From: Pseudomonadota bacterium
GTDB lineage: Bacteria > Pseudomonadota > Gammaproteobacteria > Xanthomonadales > Rhodanobacteraceae
Length of the DNA: 45,033 nucleotides
Direction of reading: 5' to 3'
NCBI GenBank assembly: GCA_021818335.1
Contig: JAKAEJ010000009.1
Coordinates: forward strand, 1 to 45,033
Below the pieces are notes generated by a model. The model was not told where the DNA came from. It did no database searches and saw only the letters and a list, made by a program, of their open reading frames with translations. Position numbers and translations under genes: made by a program. Positions within the stretch are counted from its first letter, which is position 1, and every line of letters starts with the position of its first letter. Positions 1-8,445 of the stretch are shown here, in pieces.

Positions 1-849
1 CACCCCGGTCGCGGCCAGGGTGAGCGAAAACAACACGAAGGCAATCGCGGAGGCCAGGCCCAGATTCCACCAGTCGAAGCCCTGGTTGTACATGAGGTAG
101 AGGACCGAGAGCGTACTCTGCAGGGGCCCCCCTTCCGTGATGACGTAGGGCTCCGCGAACAACTGGAAGTAGCCGACCATTGTCAGCAAACCGACCGTCA
201 TCAGCGTCGGTCCGAGCAAGGGCAATGTAATGTGCCGCAGTTGCGTCCAGCTGCCCGCGCCATCCAGGCGCGCTGCTTCGTAAAGTTCCTCTGGAATGGC
301 CTGCAAACCGGCCAGCACGATGATCATCGCGTAACCGAAATTCTTCCATGTCGCGAACAGGATGATCGTGGGCATGGCGAGACGCGGACTGCCCAGCCAG
401 TCGATGGGATGCAGGCCGAAAAGGGCCATCACGTAGTTGACGATGCCGTAGCGCTTCTCAAACAGGTACTTCCAAATGACCGCCACGGCGACGAGATTGG
501 TCACCACGGGCGTGAACAGGGCAAGACGGAAGAATCCTCTCCATCGCGCCAGCCTGGAGTGCACCAGCAATGCGGCGCCGGTCGCGGCCGCAACGGACAA
601 CGGAACGCCCGCAACGACGAAATACAGCGTGTTGCCGAGTGCACGCCAGAACAGCCCCATGCGCAGAACGGCAACGTAATTGTCCAAACCAACGAACTGC
701 AGGTTCTTCAGGCTGCCCAATGCATACAAGTCAAAATCGGTCAGGCTGAGGCCAGCCGCCAGAATTACGGGGACCAGGAAAAACACGGAGATCACGGCCA
801 ATGCAGGCGCCACGAAGATCCACCCTGCAATCCTCTGGTCGGACTTCAT
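1..849 (-). CDS. Sugar ABC transporter permease (MalF/UgpA type), 3' end outside window
   Basis: Inner-membrane subunit of a binding-protein-dependent sugar importer. I translated it from the minus strand: it opens MKSDQRIAGWIFVAPALAV and stays open for 283 codons to the window edge, so only the last residues are missing (the family is usually about 290-300 aa). Hydrophobic segments start at about residues 9, 75, 110 and 155. The cytoplasmic EAA loop that contacts the ATPase is clear near residue 190 (EAARLDGAGSWTQLRHITLP). The ATG overlaps the stop of the binding-protein gene by 4 nt (ATGA), so the two are translationally coupled. A MalG-type second permease would be expected just beyond the edge; no ATPase gene is visible here. 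Substrate is inferred only from the neighbouring GH144 enzymes. Confidence 0.93.
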   Translation of the reverse strand, partial: MKSDQRIAGWIFVAPALAVISVFFLVPVILAAGLSLTDFDLYALGSLKNLQFVGLDNYVAVLRMGLFWRALGNTLYFVVAGVPLSVAAATGAALLVHSRLARWRGFFRLALFTPVVTNLVAVAVIWKYLFEKRYGIVNYVMALFGLHPIDWLGSPRLAMPTIILFATWKNFGYAMIIVLAGLQAIPEELYEAARLDGAGSWTQLRHITLPLLGPTLMTVGLLTMVGYFQLFAEPYVITEGGPLQSTLSVLYLMYNQGFDWWNLGLASAIAFVLFSLTLAATGV

Positions 850-2138
850 GGCGGCAACCTGCCATGAGCAATCATCCATCGTCGCTTGGCAAGAATGGCA
901 TTGGCCTTGCGGTCCATGAGCTTCGCGGCCTGCTCCACGCTGAGATCGCCCCATGCGGCACGTGCTGCGATCGTCTGCATTTCCCGCACGATCTGCTCGT
1001 ATTCGGCAATTCGAGGTACCGCGCGTACGCGTTCGAGCTGCGACCTGAATGCGACAGCAAATCGATTCCCGGCAATGTCTGGCTGCGACCAGCTGGCGCG
1101 GCGTGGAGGCAAGTCACCGGTTAGGCGATGGAACTGATCCTGCACGGCGGGCCGTGACAAGTATTCGATCAGCTTCCAGGCTGCGGCCTTGTGCCTGCTG
1201 TTGCGGAAAATCACCAGGCTCGCTCCACCCGCGATGCCCGTGTTGCTGTTTCCGCCAGTGGGTCCCGGAAGTGGAGCTGTGGCCCAGTCCCGCTGTACGG
1301 CCTTGGGCATCTGCGTGGCGAACTCCCGGATCATCCACGGTCCCGATACGTAGAACGCGAAGTGCCCTCGGGCAAATTCCATGGGCACGCTGGCGATTTG
1401 GGTATCGTCTACGCGCGGCGCATAGCCCTGACGAAAGAGTTCGACGTAGAACCGCAACGCCTGCTCGAATCGTGGCGACTGGAAATTGCCGTACTGGTCG
1501 TGATCCCTCAGGAACGAACCGGGCTCCTCCAGCGAGAGTGATACCAGTTGCTCGAACTCGTTGAGCGGAAGCAGCGCAGCCCATTGACCCGGCCGCGCCT
1601 GGGCCTTGATGGCTGCCATCATCCGCGTCCAATCTGCCCAACTCGCCGGCGGTTGCGAAAATCCGGCCGCGGCCAGGATGTCCTTGCGATAGAAGATCAA
1701 CCGCGTATCCACGTACCAGGGAATCCCATAGACGCGACCCCCGATCACATTGCCGCGCCAGATGCCCGGGAAATAGTCGGTCGGGCTGACGACACGCGAA
1801 CGTGAAATGTAGGGCTGCAGCGGCGTGAGGGCGCGCAGCGCAGCCATCTCTGGGATCCAGGTATTCCCCATCTGTGCTACGTCCGGCGTACTGTCACCGG
1901 CATAGGCCGTCAGCAGCTTTGCATGGGCCGCAGCCCAGGGCAGTTGTTGCACCTCGACACGAATGCCCGGGTTTTCCCGCTCGAAACCGCGGACCAGTTG
2001 CGCAGCAACCCGGCCTTCCTGTCCCATGGCCCAGAATTGCAGCACGATGGGACCCGGGCGCGCCGACGTACAGCCATCGAGAAGTCCGGCCAGCGCCAGA
2101 AGCCAAATCAATCCAATGCTCAGCCGCCGGGGATCCAT
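846..2138 (-). CDS. Sugar ABC transporter substrate-binding lipoprotein (family 1 SBP)
   Basis: 430-aa extracytoplasmic solute-binding protein, the capture subunit of the importer whose permease follows with a 4-nt overlap. The N-terminus is a lipoprotein signal (LLALAGLLDGC, with Cys23 as the acylation site), so the mature protein is probably membrane-tethered in the periplasm. The body has the features of sugar SBPs: an early VLQFWAMG strand, GIPWYVDTRLIFYRKD, and the GGASLVIFRNSRHKAAAWKLIEYL segment split by a short loop. It starts 13 nt after the GH144 stop; I see no strong Shine-Dalgarno before the ATG, so translation may depend on the upstream gene. The substrate is probably an oligosaccharide released from the polymer cut by the GH144 enzymes, which is inference from context. 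Confidence 0.93.
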   Translation of the reverse strand: MDPRRLSIGLIWLLALAGLLDGCTSARPGPIVLQFWAMGQEGRVAAQLVRGFERENPGIRVEVQQLPWAAAHAKLLTAYAGDSTPDVAQMGNTWIPEMAALRALTPLQPYISRSRVVSPTDYFPGIWRGNVIGGRVYGIPWYVDTRLIFYRKDILAAAGFSQPPASWADWTRMMAAIKAQARPGQWAALLPLNEFEQLVSLSLEEPGSFLRDHDQYGNFQSPRFEQALRFYVELFRQGYAPRVDDTQIASVPMEFARGHFAFYVSGPWMIREFATQMPKAVQRDWATAPLPGPTGGNSNTGIAGGASLVIFRNSRHKAAAWKLIEYLSRPAVQDQFHRLTGDLPPRRASWSQPDIAGNRFAVAFRSQLERVRAVPRIAEYEQIVREMQTIAARAAWGDLSVEQAAKLMDRKANAILAKRRWMIAHGRLPP

Positions 2139-2151
2139 GGATTGCAGAGTA

Positions 2152-3603
2152 CTACTGCGCTGCGGGATGGCCGTCCAGCCAGCCGCCTGTGAATCCGGCG
2201 CGCTGCAACCCTCGCCGAATGTAGGGGTTGCGGCGCATGACCCGCCAGACGAAGCCGGAGCGATAGTTTTCGATCATCAGCAGAATGGGCCCCTGATCGA
2301 TGCCGAGCCGCTCCGTATCAACCCAGCCTACGCCAGGCACCACCCTGCCGTTGCGGGGGGCTACGCCAACCTCGGGGAAGCTCGGATTGAATGCATCCAC
2401 ATAGCCGAAGCGACCCTCGATGACCTTGCCATACTTGGCCTGCATGGCCTCGACCATGGGAATGACGATGCGGGGGGCGAATGCAATCGAGCCGAGCGCC
2501 GCGGTTGGCGCAATGGTGCCATCGTCGCGTGTTCCACGGATTCCCGCACCCCTCGCCGCATAACCGAAGAACACGCGCTGCGATCGACCGTAACCTTCCA
2601 CCAGGTCGCCGGGCCCATCGCATGCAGTCAGGCCCCATAGATTCCTGCCATACCCGGTCCAGCCCATGGGGTTTGCGATGGCATAGTCGCGCTGCGATTC
2701 CGTCGCGCGTCGACTGTTGATGAAGTAGTCGATGCGCTTGCTTCGCATGAAGGCATCCTGGATTCCGCGGAAATCGATCCAAGATTCTGAATACTGGTGC
2801 CCGAATAGCGGCGCAAATCCCAGCTGTTCCCGGCCAAAGTATCGCCCCCAGGTCCGCGGGTAAGTCGCTGCCCAAGCCGACCACGCGTCCCGGCCAACGG
2901 CATGCGTCGGCGAACCGAGCGCCTCGACGTAGAGAATCATGCCTTCGTCGTAGCCCTGCCAATTGGCCTTGATAAAGCCCCGCTCCGGCGTCCAACCCAT
3001 GCTCACAAGCGGTGGATCCACCTGCATCCAGGTCCAGTCGACGCGATCGTACAGCTCCCGTGCCAGCTTGCGGATCTCGTGCTCTCGTGGCGTGTCACGG
3101 TTGTAATAGCTCATGTCAAACAGCACGCCGCCCATCAGAAGCGCCGTGTCGATGCTGGACAGCTCAATGCCCGGCCAGCGCTCTCCCGTACGCATGTCCA
3201 GAAAGTGGTAGTAGAACCCCTTGAATCCCGTCACGCCCCGGGTGGCACGGCCCTCCGGGGCATTGCGGAAAAATCGCAGCGTGGCAAGCGTGCGCTTCAC
3301 GGCTTGCGCCCGCGTGATCCAGTCGCGCTCGACGCCAATGGGATATGCGGTCAGCGCAAAGCCGACGGCGGCGATACTGGAAAAGGAGGGACCCGGGTAA
3401 TGGTCCGGCGCCAACCCATTGGCGGGGTTCGTCGTGTCCCAAAAGTAATCGAACGTGCGATGCTCAATCGTCGCAATCAGCCTTGGTACCGGGTGTTCGA
3501 TCGGCAAGGAAGCTTCGCCCACGGATCGCGGTCCTTGCGCCGCGGCCAGAGCCGGCAGGATCGTGAGCCAAAAGGTAATGAGCGAATTCCGGTATCTGGA
3601 CAT
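2152..3603 (-). CDS. GH144-type beta-1,2-glucanase family protein (glucoamylase-like, PF10091)
   Basis: Secreted enzyme of the PF10091 'glucoamylase' group; characterised members (GH144) are endo-beta-1,2-glucanases or sophorose-releasing enzymes acting on beta-1,2-glucan. Recognisable family segments are TFDYFWDTTNPANGLAPD, GFYYHFLDM, SSIDTALLMGGVLFD, NWQGYDEGMILYVEALGSP, ESWIDFRGIQDAFMRSK, NPMGWTGYGRNLWGLTACDG, DDGTIAPTAALGSIAFAP and GIDQGPILLMIENYRSG. I place the start at 3603, not at the far upstream ATG at 3675: it gives a clean signal peptide (SLITFWLTILPALAAAQ) and has GAGG-like SD just upstream. It follows the halogenase gene by 170 nt containing a terminator-like hairpin. It is a paralogue of the gene at 9786-11528 but lacks that gene's lipobox and Ig-like domain, so it is probably soluble in the periplasm or exported. 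Activity on beta-1,2-glucan is inferred from the family. Confidence 0.88.
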   Translation of the reverse strand: MSRYRNSLITFWLTILPALAAAQGPRSVGEASLPIEHPVPRLIATIEHRTFDYFWDTTNPANGLAPDHYPGPSFSSIAAVGFALTAYPIGVERDWITRAQAVKRTLATLRFFRNAPEGRATRGVTGFKGFYYHFLDMRTGERWPGIELSSIDTALLMGGVLFDMSYYNRDTPREHEIRKLARELYDRVDWTWMQVDPPLVSMGWTPERGFIKANWQGYDEGMILYVEALGSPTHAVGRDAWSAWAATYPRTWGRYFGREQLGFAPLFGHQYSESWIDFRGIQDAFMRSKRIDYFINSRRATESQRDYAIANPMGWTGYGRNLWGLTACDGPGDLVEGYGRSQRVFFGYAARGAGIRGTRDDGTIAPTAALGSIAFAPRIVIPMVEAMQAKYGKVIEGRFGYVDAFNPSFPEVGVAPRNGRVVPGVGWVDTERLGIDQGPILLMIENYRSGFVWRVMRRNPYIRRGLQRAGFTGGWLDGHPAAQ

Positions 3604-3625
3604 CAGGACCTCAACGGGGGAAAAG

Positions 3626-3655
3626 CCGCGCACGGACTGAAAGGTCCGCGCGCGG
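3626..3655 (-). terminator. Terminator/attenuator-like hairpin before the GH144 gene
   Basis: Imperfect inverted repeat: 12-nt arms (3626-3637 and 3644-3655) pair at 11 of 12 positions around a 6-nt loop. Read on the minus strand, the stem is followed by CTTTT, a short U-run as in an intrinsic terminator. It lies between the halogenase stop (3774) and the GH144 start (3603), so it would end or reduce readthrough, or protect the 5' end of a processed downstream message. Confidence 0.5.
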
Positions 3656-3683
3656 AAGCACGCACACACGCTCACACACCCCG

Positions 3684-3702
3684 CATGGCCCTCCTGGCCA
3701 TG
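3684..3702 (-). other. Short 7-bp hairpin
   Basis: Perfect 7-bp inverted repeat (CATGGCC/GGCCATG) with a 5-nt loop in the same halogenase-GH144 intergenic gap, upstream of the larger hairpin in transcription order. No U-run follows. It may contribute to RNA structure in this gap; it could also be chance in GC-rich DNA. Confidence 0.3.
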
Positions 3703-3773
3703 GAGACTGAATCCAATCCGGCTCGCACAGACTGCACGGCACCGATGTCACCCGTGCTGTACATGAACCCGCC

Positions 3774-5288
3774 TCAGGCAGGTGCTGCGCAGCGGCGGTC
3801 GATAAAAGCCTGGTGCGCCGGCATCACCGCAACGCAACTGTCGATGACCTGGGCGACGCCGCCCACCAGCTGGGCGAGCTCGGAATCACTGATCTGGTCA
3901 ACCAGCGGATGGTAGCCACGGGGCATCAAATTCTGCCCAATCATCACCTGCACCCAACTCAGTTCCGCGAACATCTCATTGCATTCGTAGAAGACCAGAC
4001 CGCTGTCCATGAACAAACGTATCCGGTGCGCAAGATGGGGCGGAATCTCCATCCCGACGCATTCACGCCACAGAGGCGCGTCATTGCGCTGAGTGGCGTG
4101 GTAATGAAGGATCAGAAAGTCGCGTATGCGTTCGATCTCAAATGAAAGTTGCTGGTTGTACTCGTCCTGCACGACCGGACTGAAGTCGTTCCACGGCATT
4201 ACGGCGAGCAACCGCGCGATGCCGGATTGGATGAGAAAGATGCTCGTGGACTCCAGTGGCTCCAGAAAGCCGCTCGCCAAGCCGAGCGCAACCACGTTAC
4301 GGTTCCAGAATTTGCGTCGGCGACCGGGCGTGAACCGCAGGAGTCGCGGCTCGCCAAGTGGTGCGCCGTCCAGGCTCGCTCGGAGGCTTGCGGTGGCTTC
4401 GTCGTCACTGATATGCCGGCTTGAATAGACATAACCGTTGCCGGTTCGGTTCTGCAATGGAATGCGCCATTGCCAACCCGCGGACTTCGCACTGACACGC
4501 GTGTACGGTGTCGGTGGCCCAACCTTTGCGCAACCCATGGCTACCGCGCGGTCGCAGAACAACCAGCGCGAATAGTCGTCATAACCCGTGTGCAGGGCCT
4601 GCTCAATCAGCAAGCCACGGAACCCCGAGCAATCCACAAACAGGTCACCTTCGATGCGCGTGCCGCTCTCGAGCTGAACGGCAGTCACATCGCCCCGCTC
4701 GGGGTGGAGGTGAACATGCGCGATTTTGCCCTCGGTGCGTCGCACGCCGCGCTGCTCGGCATAGCCGCGCAAGTAACGTGCGTAGAGTCCCGCATCGAAG
4801 TGATAGGCGTAGTGGATGTCGGCCAACGGCGAGTTGGCGGGGGCATCGCTCGAGGACGGCATGAATTTTCCAAGCACCGCGGCGGCGGTGTTGATGGAAT
4901 AGTCGTTCAATGGCCTGGCGATGCCCCTCTGCCGCGCCTTGAGCCAAAACTGATGGAACGCCAGCGGGCCGATGTCGTGGCCGAGCTTGCCAAACCCGTG
5001 GATGTAGTTGTCGCCGATGCGCCCCCAGTCGCGGAACTCAATGCCCAACTTGAAGGTGCCCTGGACCTGGCGAACGAATTCGATTTCGTCAATACCAAGC
5101 AGATCGTTGAATCGCCTCAAGTGGGGGACCGTTGCCTCGCCCACACCGACCGTGCCAATTTCCTCCGACTCGACCAAGTGAACTGCATAGCGAGATCCCA
5201 GCACCTTGGCGAACGCGGCCGCGGCCATCCACCCTGCCGTACCGCCGCCGACGATGACGATTCGCTGGATTGCTTGACGATCTTTCAT
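3774..5288 (-). CDS. Flavin-dependent tryptophan-halogenase-family protein
   Basis: 504-aa FAD-dependent halogenase-family enzyme (PF04820). Family members use FADH2, oxygen and halide to make hypohalous acid, which is passed to a lysine that halogenates indoles or other aromatics. The sequence keeps every diagnostic feature: FAD-binding GGGTAG at 14-19, the catalytic lysine in GTFKLGIEF (Lys80), WQWRIP (272-277), the motif that blocks monooxygenase activity, and the glutamate in PLESTSI (Glu346). It therefore looks catalytically competent. A flavin reductase partner is not in the window. Its place between a TonB-dependent receptor and a glycoside hydrolase repeats an arrangement seen in Xanthomonas and Caulobacter carbohydrate loci, where its role is unresolved; related bacterial enzymes tested in vitro prefer free indole. 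The native substrate cannot be told from sequence. Confidence 0.93.
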   Translation of the reverse strand: MKDRQAIQRIVIVGGGTAGWMAAAAFAKVLGSRYAVHLVESEEIGTVGVGEATVPHLRRFNDLLGIDEIEFVRQVQGTFKLGIEFRDWGRIGDNYIHGFGKLGHDIGPLAFHQFWLKARQRGIARPLNDYSINTAAAVLGKFMPSSSDAPANSPLADIHYAYHFDAGLYARYLRGYAEQRGVRRTEGKIAHVHLHPERGDVTAVQLESGTRIEGDLFVDCSGFRGLLIEQALHTGYDDYSRWLFCDRAVAMGCAKVGPPTPYTRVSAKSAGWQWRIPLQNRTGNGYVYSSRHISDDEATASLRASLDGAPLGEPRLLRFTPGRRRKFWNRNVVALGLASGFLEPLESTSIFLIQSGIARLLAVMPWNDFSPVVQDEYNQQLSFEIERIRDFLILHYHATQRNDAPLWRECVGMEIPPHLAHRIRLFMDSGLVFYECNEMFAELSWVQVMIGQNLMPRGYHPLVDQISDSELAQLVGGVAQVIDSCVAVMPAHQAFIDRRCAAPA

Positions 5289-5341
5289 GGACGGTCATCA
5301 CCAGGGGACAGGCGTCATACTGGCCAGTCGCGTATCCACTT

Positions 5342-5380
5342 CGACCCGCGCCGGACCACGCAAGGGTCCGGCGCGGGTCG
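5342..5380 (-). terminator. Long perfect hairpin after the TonB-dependent receptor gene
   Basis: A perfect 16-bp GC-rich stem (5342-5357 with 5365-5380) around a 7-nt loop begins 6 nt downstream of the receptor stop codon on the minus strand. No U-run follows (next bases AAGTGG), so it is more likely a 3'-end stabiliser or processing site that separates receptor mRNA from the halogenase message than a classical intrinsic terminator. Rho-dependent or partial termination is possible. Confidence 0.6.
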
Positions 5381-5386
5381 CTCGCA

Positions 5387-8300
5387 TCAGAACTTCACGC
5401 CAACGGTCAGTTTGAGGTAACGCGGATAGCCGGAGATCTCGCCGAGGGTGTTGTACGAGACCGGGTACTTGTTGAGAACCCCATTGCTGCCGTAATTCTC
5501 GATGTAACTCGAGTAGTTATGCCAGTTGAACAGGTTGATGATGTCCGCACGCGCGTACGCGTCCAAGCCGTACAGCTTGAAGTTCTTGGTGAACTGCACC
5601 GAGAAATCACGATACCCCCAAATGCGGCCGCCGATCAGGAAGTGCGAACCTTCTGGCGTGGCCGCCACGGGAACGCACCCACTGGGCGTGTTGGGATCGT
5701 TGTAGCAAGCCAGATTGACACCCGGAATCGGAGTCGCCAAGGTGAGTCGTGCACCCATGGCAATGTCCCACGGTCCTTTCAACGTTCCGGCGATCACCAG
5801 GCGCTGCTTCGCGACGGGCTCGCTGATGAACGGGTACTGCCACGGATACTGCGCGTCGAACGAGTAGTTGTTGTTGAGCGCCTGGTTATCCATGTTCCAC
5901 TTGGCATCCGTCCACGTGTACGCAACCGTCAGTCCCCAACCCGATTGTTCCGTGTAGGGCTTGTCGGCCGAGACCAGCAACTGCGTCGTGCGCGTCTGCA
6001 GCGAATTTCCCCAGAGGATCAGGTTGCCAAAACCGGGCAAAGGATAGGTCCATGGCTGGCCAACACCGCCCCACGGCTCGTTGACCCAGAAGGCACCACC
6101 GGGTGCGCGATTGCCAAGGAAACCTGTCAATCCGTCGTAGCTCAGCACGCGCGACACTGCAACGCTGGTATTCCATTCGCCGATGCGGTTGCGCATGCCC
6201 AACGTGAACTGGTCGGAATACGGCGTCTTCAGGTTGTTGGGCATCATGTCAACTTCCTTGCCCGTGAACGATCCACCCATCAATGCCTGCAGCGCCGGAA
6301 TGTTCAGATACGATGGATTCCACGTGTAACAAGGCGTCTGACCGCTCTGGCATGGTTGGGATGCCGTGCCGAAGTAGATCGTTGGCTGTGACAGGACGTA
6401 CTTCGTCTGCTCGAGCTGCAGCAAATCGTAAAGGTTGTGGTTGTAGGTGCGACCGATCGCACCGAAGATCACATGCTTCTGGCGGCCATTGATGTCATAC
6501 GCAAAGCCAAGGCGCGGCGAGAAGTGCCACTTGGCGCTGCGGCTATGACCATTGCTGACGTAGTCGTTAATGTTGATACCACCCTGCGCGAGCTGCTGGG
6601 CGTACGTGACACCAGGAGCCGCACCCGGCGCCTGGGTGTTGAGCGCTGCCAGCACCGGCCCCGGCGTGACATAGTTGAGGTAGGCCGGGCTGCGGTCGTA
6701 GTCAGCGCGCACGCCCAGATTAAAGGTCCAGTAGCGATTGACTGTCCAGTTGTCCTGCAGGAACGCGTCCATCAGCGTGTTCTTGCTGACTGAGACGGGG
6801 CTGAGACCTGGCACGGGGGAACCAAACTGGACCTGATAGGGCGTGCTCTCGGTACCAGTGGTTGGTGAAACCTTGTAGTAGAACAGCGCATTGCTGTCAC
6901 CGGCATCCTGTGCAGTCAACGTGATCCGCTGGATGTCGAATCCGGCCTTGATGACGTGGTCGCCGTGCCAGGTCAGGCCATCGTACGTGAAGTGGTCGAA
7001 AATGCCTGTGCCACGCTGGCCCTTGTTCTGGAATGCAAGCGGCGAATTGCCGGTCTGCAGGATGACCTGGTTGGGATTGAGTGGATAGTTGGTGTTGATA
7101 GCTGCCGTGTAGGCGTTGCCAATGCCCAGGACGATAGGCGTCGGCTGATAAGCCGCGTCCTGCCAGGTTGCCTCCAGTCGGTTGAACCAGTCATACCCGC
7201 TGTGCTCCCACGCCAGATCGGCGGTCTTCTGGAAATTCTCGGTGTTGAGACCGGCAGAACGTGTCATGACGCCGCCGACCCCACCGATCGCGGACTCATT
7301 GCGAATGTGGGATTCCAGCACGAATCGATCGTGGCTCGTCGGCTCATAGTCGATTTTCGCAAACCAATTGTTCTCGCGGAACGGAAGGCTCGCGGGCCCG
7401 ATCTGCGATTGGACACCTGCCGGCAACTGGCTGACATAGACCTGCGGTGCGTTTGGAACCACCGTGGTCGGCGTGTCGAACTTCTTGCCCTCGTAGGCAA
7501 TGAAGAAATGGGCCTTGTTCTTGATGATGGGCCCACCGAAATCGAAGCCGTAGTCGCGGTCCGTCGACGGCGTCTTGGGCGGCTGGGCGTTTTCGGCCGG
7601 CGTGGCGGCACGCATGCCCGAACTGTTGAAGCTATAGAACGCCTCGCCTTGGTAGTGATTCGTTCCAGATTTGGTCGCTGCGACGATAGCAGCGCTCGAC
7701 AGCATGCCGTACTCGGCTTCCTGACCGTTGGTGATCACCCGATATTCGCCGATAGCCAACTGCGGGAACGGATTGCCTTGGCTGGAGTTCTGTCCGACGA
7801 TGCCACCCTGCAGCACCAGATTCTTCTGGCTGACGCCATCGATGTACACGTTGATGGCGCTGTCCGCTTGGCCACCCGCCTGCAAATCGGTGTTGCCGTT
7901 GGCGGCCCGGCTAAACACCATGCCGGGGACGGTATCGGCAAACTGCAGGAAGTTGCGGGATGCCGCGGGCATGTTCTGGATCTGATGCAGGGAGACGAAG
8001 CTGCCCACCTGTGACGTGGTGACATCCTGGGTATTGAGTGCAGTGCCGCTGACCTTAACCGTGGCCAACTCGGTGGCGTTCTGCTCGCTGGCAGCTCCTG
8101 CGGCCAGATCTAGCGTCATCGTCGATGCGACGTTGAGCTTGACGGTCTGCGATGCGCCCGACCCGGCTCGCACCGAATAAACCCCGGGCGGCAGCCCCAC
8201 CAGAACGTATACGCCCTTGGTGTTGGCATGGGTCGTGCGAGTAAGTCCGGTATCAATCTCGCGCACGGTGACGACGGCGTTGGGCGCCGTGGTGCCGCGA

Positions 8301-8419
8301 AGCGTGGCGTCGGCGCTGGCGGCTAGCGCAGTGTTGGGCACGACGCTACCCACTCCGACCAGGGAAGTTGCGATCAAGCTGGCCAACAATTTTCTCTTGA
8401 AGCTACGGGACGTTTGCAT
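5387..8419 (-). CDS. TonB-dependent outer-membrane receptor, Oar-like, with N-terminal carboxypeptidase-regulatory domain
   Basis: 1010-aa TonB-dependent transporter, the expected outer-membrane port for oligosaccharides in this locus. In order: signal peptide (about 1-33, cleavage near NTALAASA); a CarboxypepD_reg-like beta domain (about 34-110, GVYVLVGLPPGVYSVRAG); a TonB-box-like LATVKVSG; the plug domain (from about 130, including MPAASRNFLQFADTVPGMVF and INVYIDGVSQ); then a large beta-barrel ending in LTVGVKF with the terminal Phe recognised by the Bam machinery. The extended N-terminus is the carboxypeptidase-like type, not the STN signalling type, and no sigma/anti-sigma pair is nearby. 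It starts 26 nt after lacI, so it is probably co-transcribed with its regulator. The ligand is inferred to be a beta-glucan oligomer. Confidence 0.94.
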   Translation of the reverse strand: MQTSRSFKRKLLASLIATSLVGVGSVVPNTALAASADATLRGTTAPNAVVTVREIDTGLTRTTHANTKGVYVLVGLPPGVYSVRAGSGASQTVKLNVASTMTLDLAAGAASEQNATELATVKVSGTALNTQDVTTSQVGSFVSLHQIQNMPAASRNFLQFADTVPGMVFSRAANGNTDLQAGGQADSAINVYIDGVSQKNLVLQGGIVGQNSSQGNPFPQLAIGEYRVITNGQEAEYGMLSSAAIVAATKSGTNHYQGEAFYSFNSSGMRAATPAENAQPPKTPSTDRDYGFDFGGPIIKNKAHFFIAYEGKKFDTPTTVVPNAPQVYVSQLPAGVQSQIGPASLPFRENNWFAKIDYEPTSHDRFVLESHIRNESAIGGVGGVMTRSAGLNTENFQKTADLAWEHSGYDWFNRLEATWQDAAYQPTPIVLGIGNAYTAAINTNYPLNPNQVILQTGNSPLAFQNKGQRGTGIFDHFTYDGLTWHGDHVIKAGFDIQRITLTAQDAGDSNALFYYKVSPTTGTESTPYQVQFGSPVPGLSPVSVSKNTLMDAFLQDNWTVNRYWTFNLGVRADYDRSPAYLNYVTPGPVLAALNTQAPGAAPGVTYAQQLAQGGININDYVSNGHSRSAKWHFSPRLGFAYDINGRQKHVIFGAIGRTYNHNLYDLLQLEQTKYVLSQPTIYFGTASQPCQSGQTPCYTWNPSYLNIPALQALMGGSFTGKEVDMMPNNLKTPYSDQFTLGMRNRIGEWNTSVAVSRVLSYDGLTGFLGNRAPGGAFWVNEPWGGVGQPWTYPLPGFGNLILWGNSLQTRTTQLLVSADKPYTEQSGWGLTVAYTWTDAKWNMDNQALNNNYSFDAQYPWQYPFISEPVAKQRLVIAGTLKGPWDIAMGARLTLATPIPGVNLACYNDPNTPSGCVPVAATPEGSHFLIGGRIWGYRDFSVQFTKNFKLYGLDAYARADIINLFNWHNYSSYIENYGSNGVLNKYPVSYNTLGEISGYPRYLKLTVGVKF

Positions 8420-8445
8420 GGGTTCCCCTCTCGGGCAAGTTGGGA

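Noticed and set aside
2902-3915. Long plus-strand open frame (337 codons) over the GH144 and halogenase genes
   Set aside because: It is antisense to two recognisable families, has no domain and is typical of shadow frames in GC-rich codon-biased DNA.
5270-6391. Plus-strand open frame (373 codons) opposite the TonB receptor 3' end
   Set aside because: The receptor barrel and terminal Phe are intact on the minus strand; this is a shadow frame.
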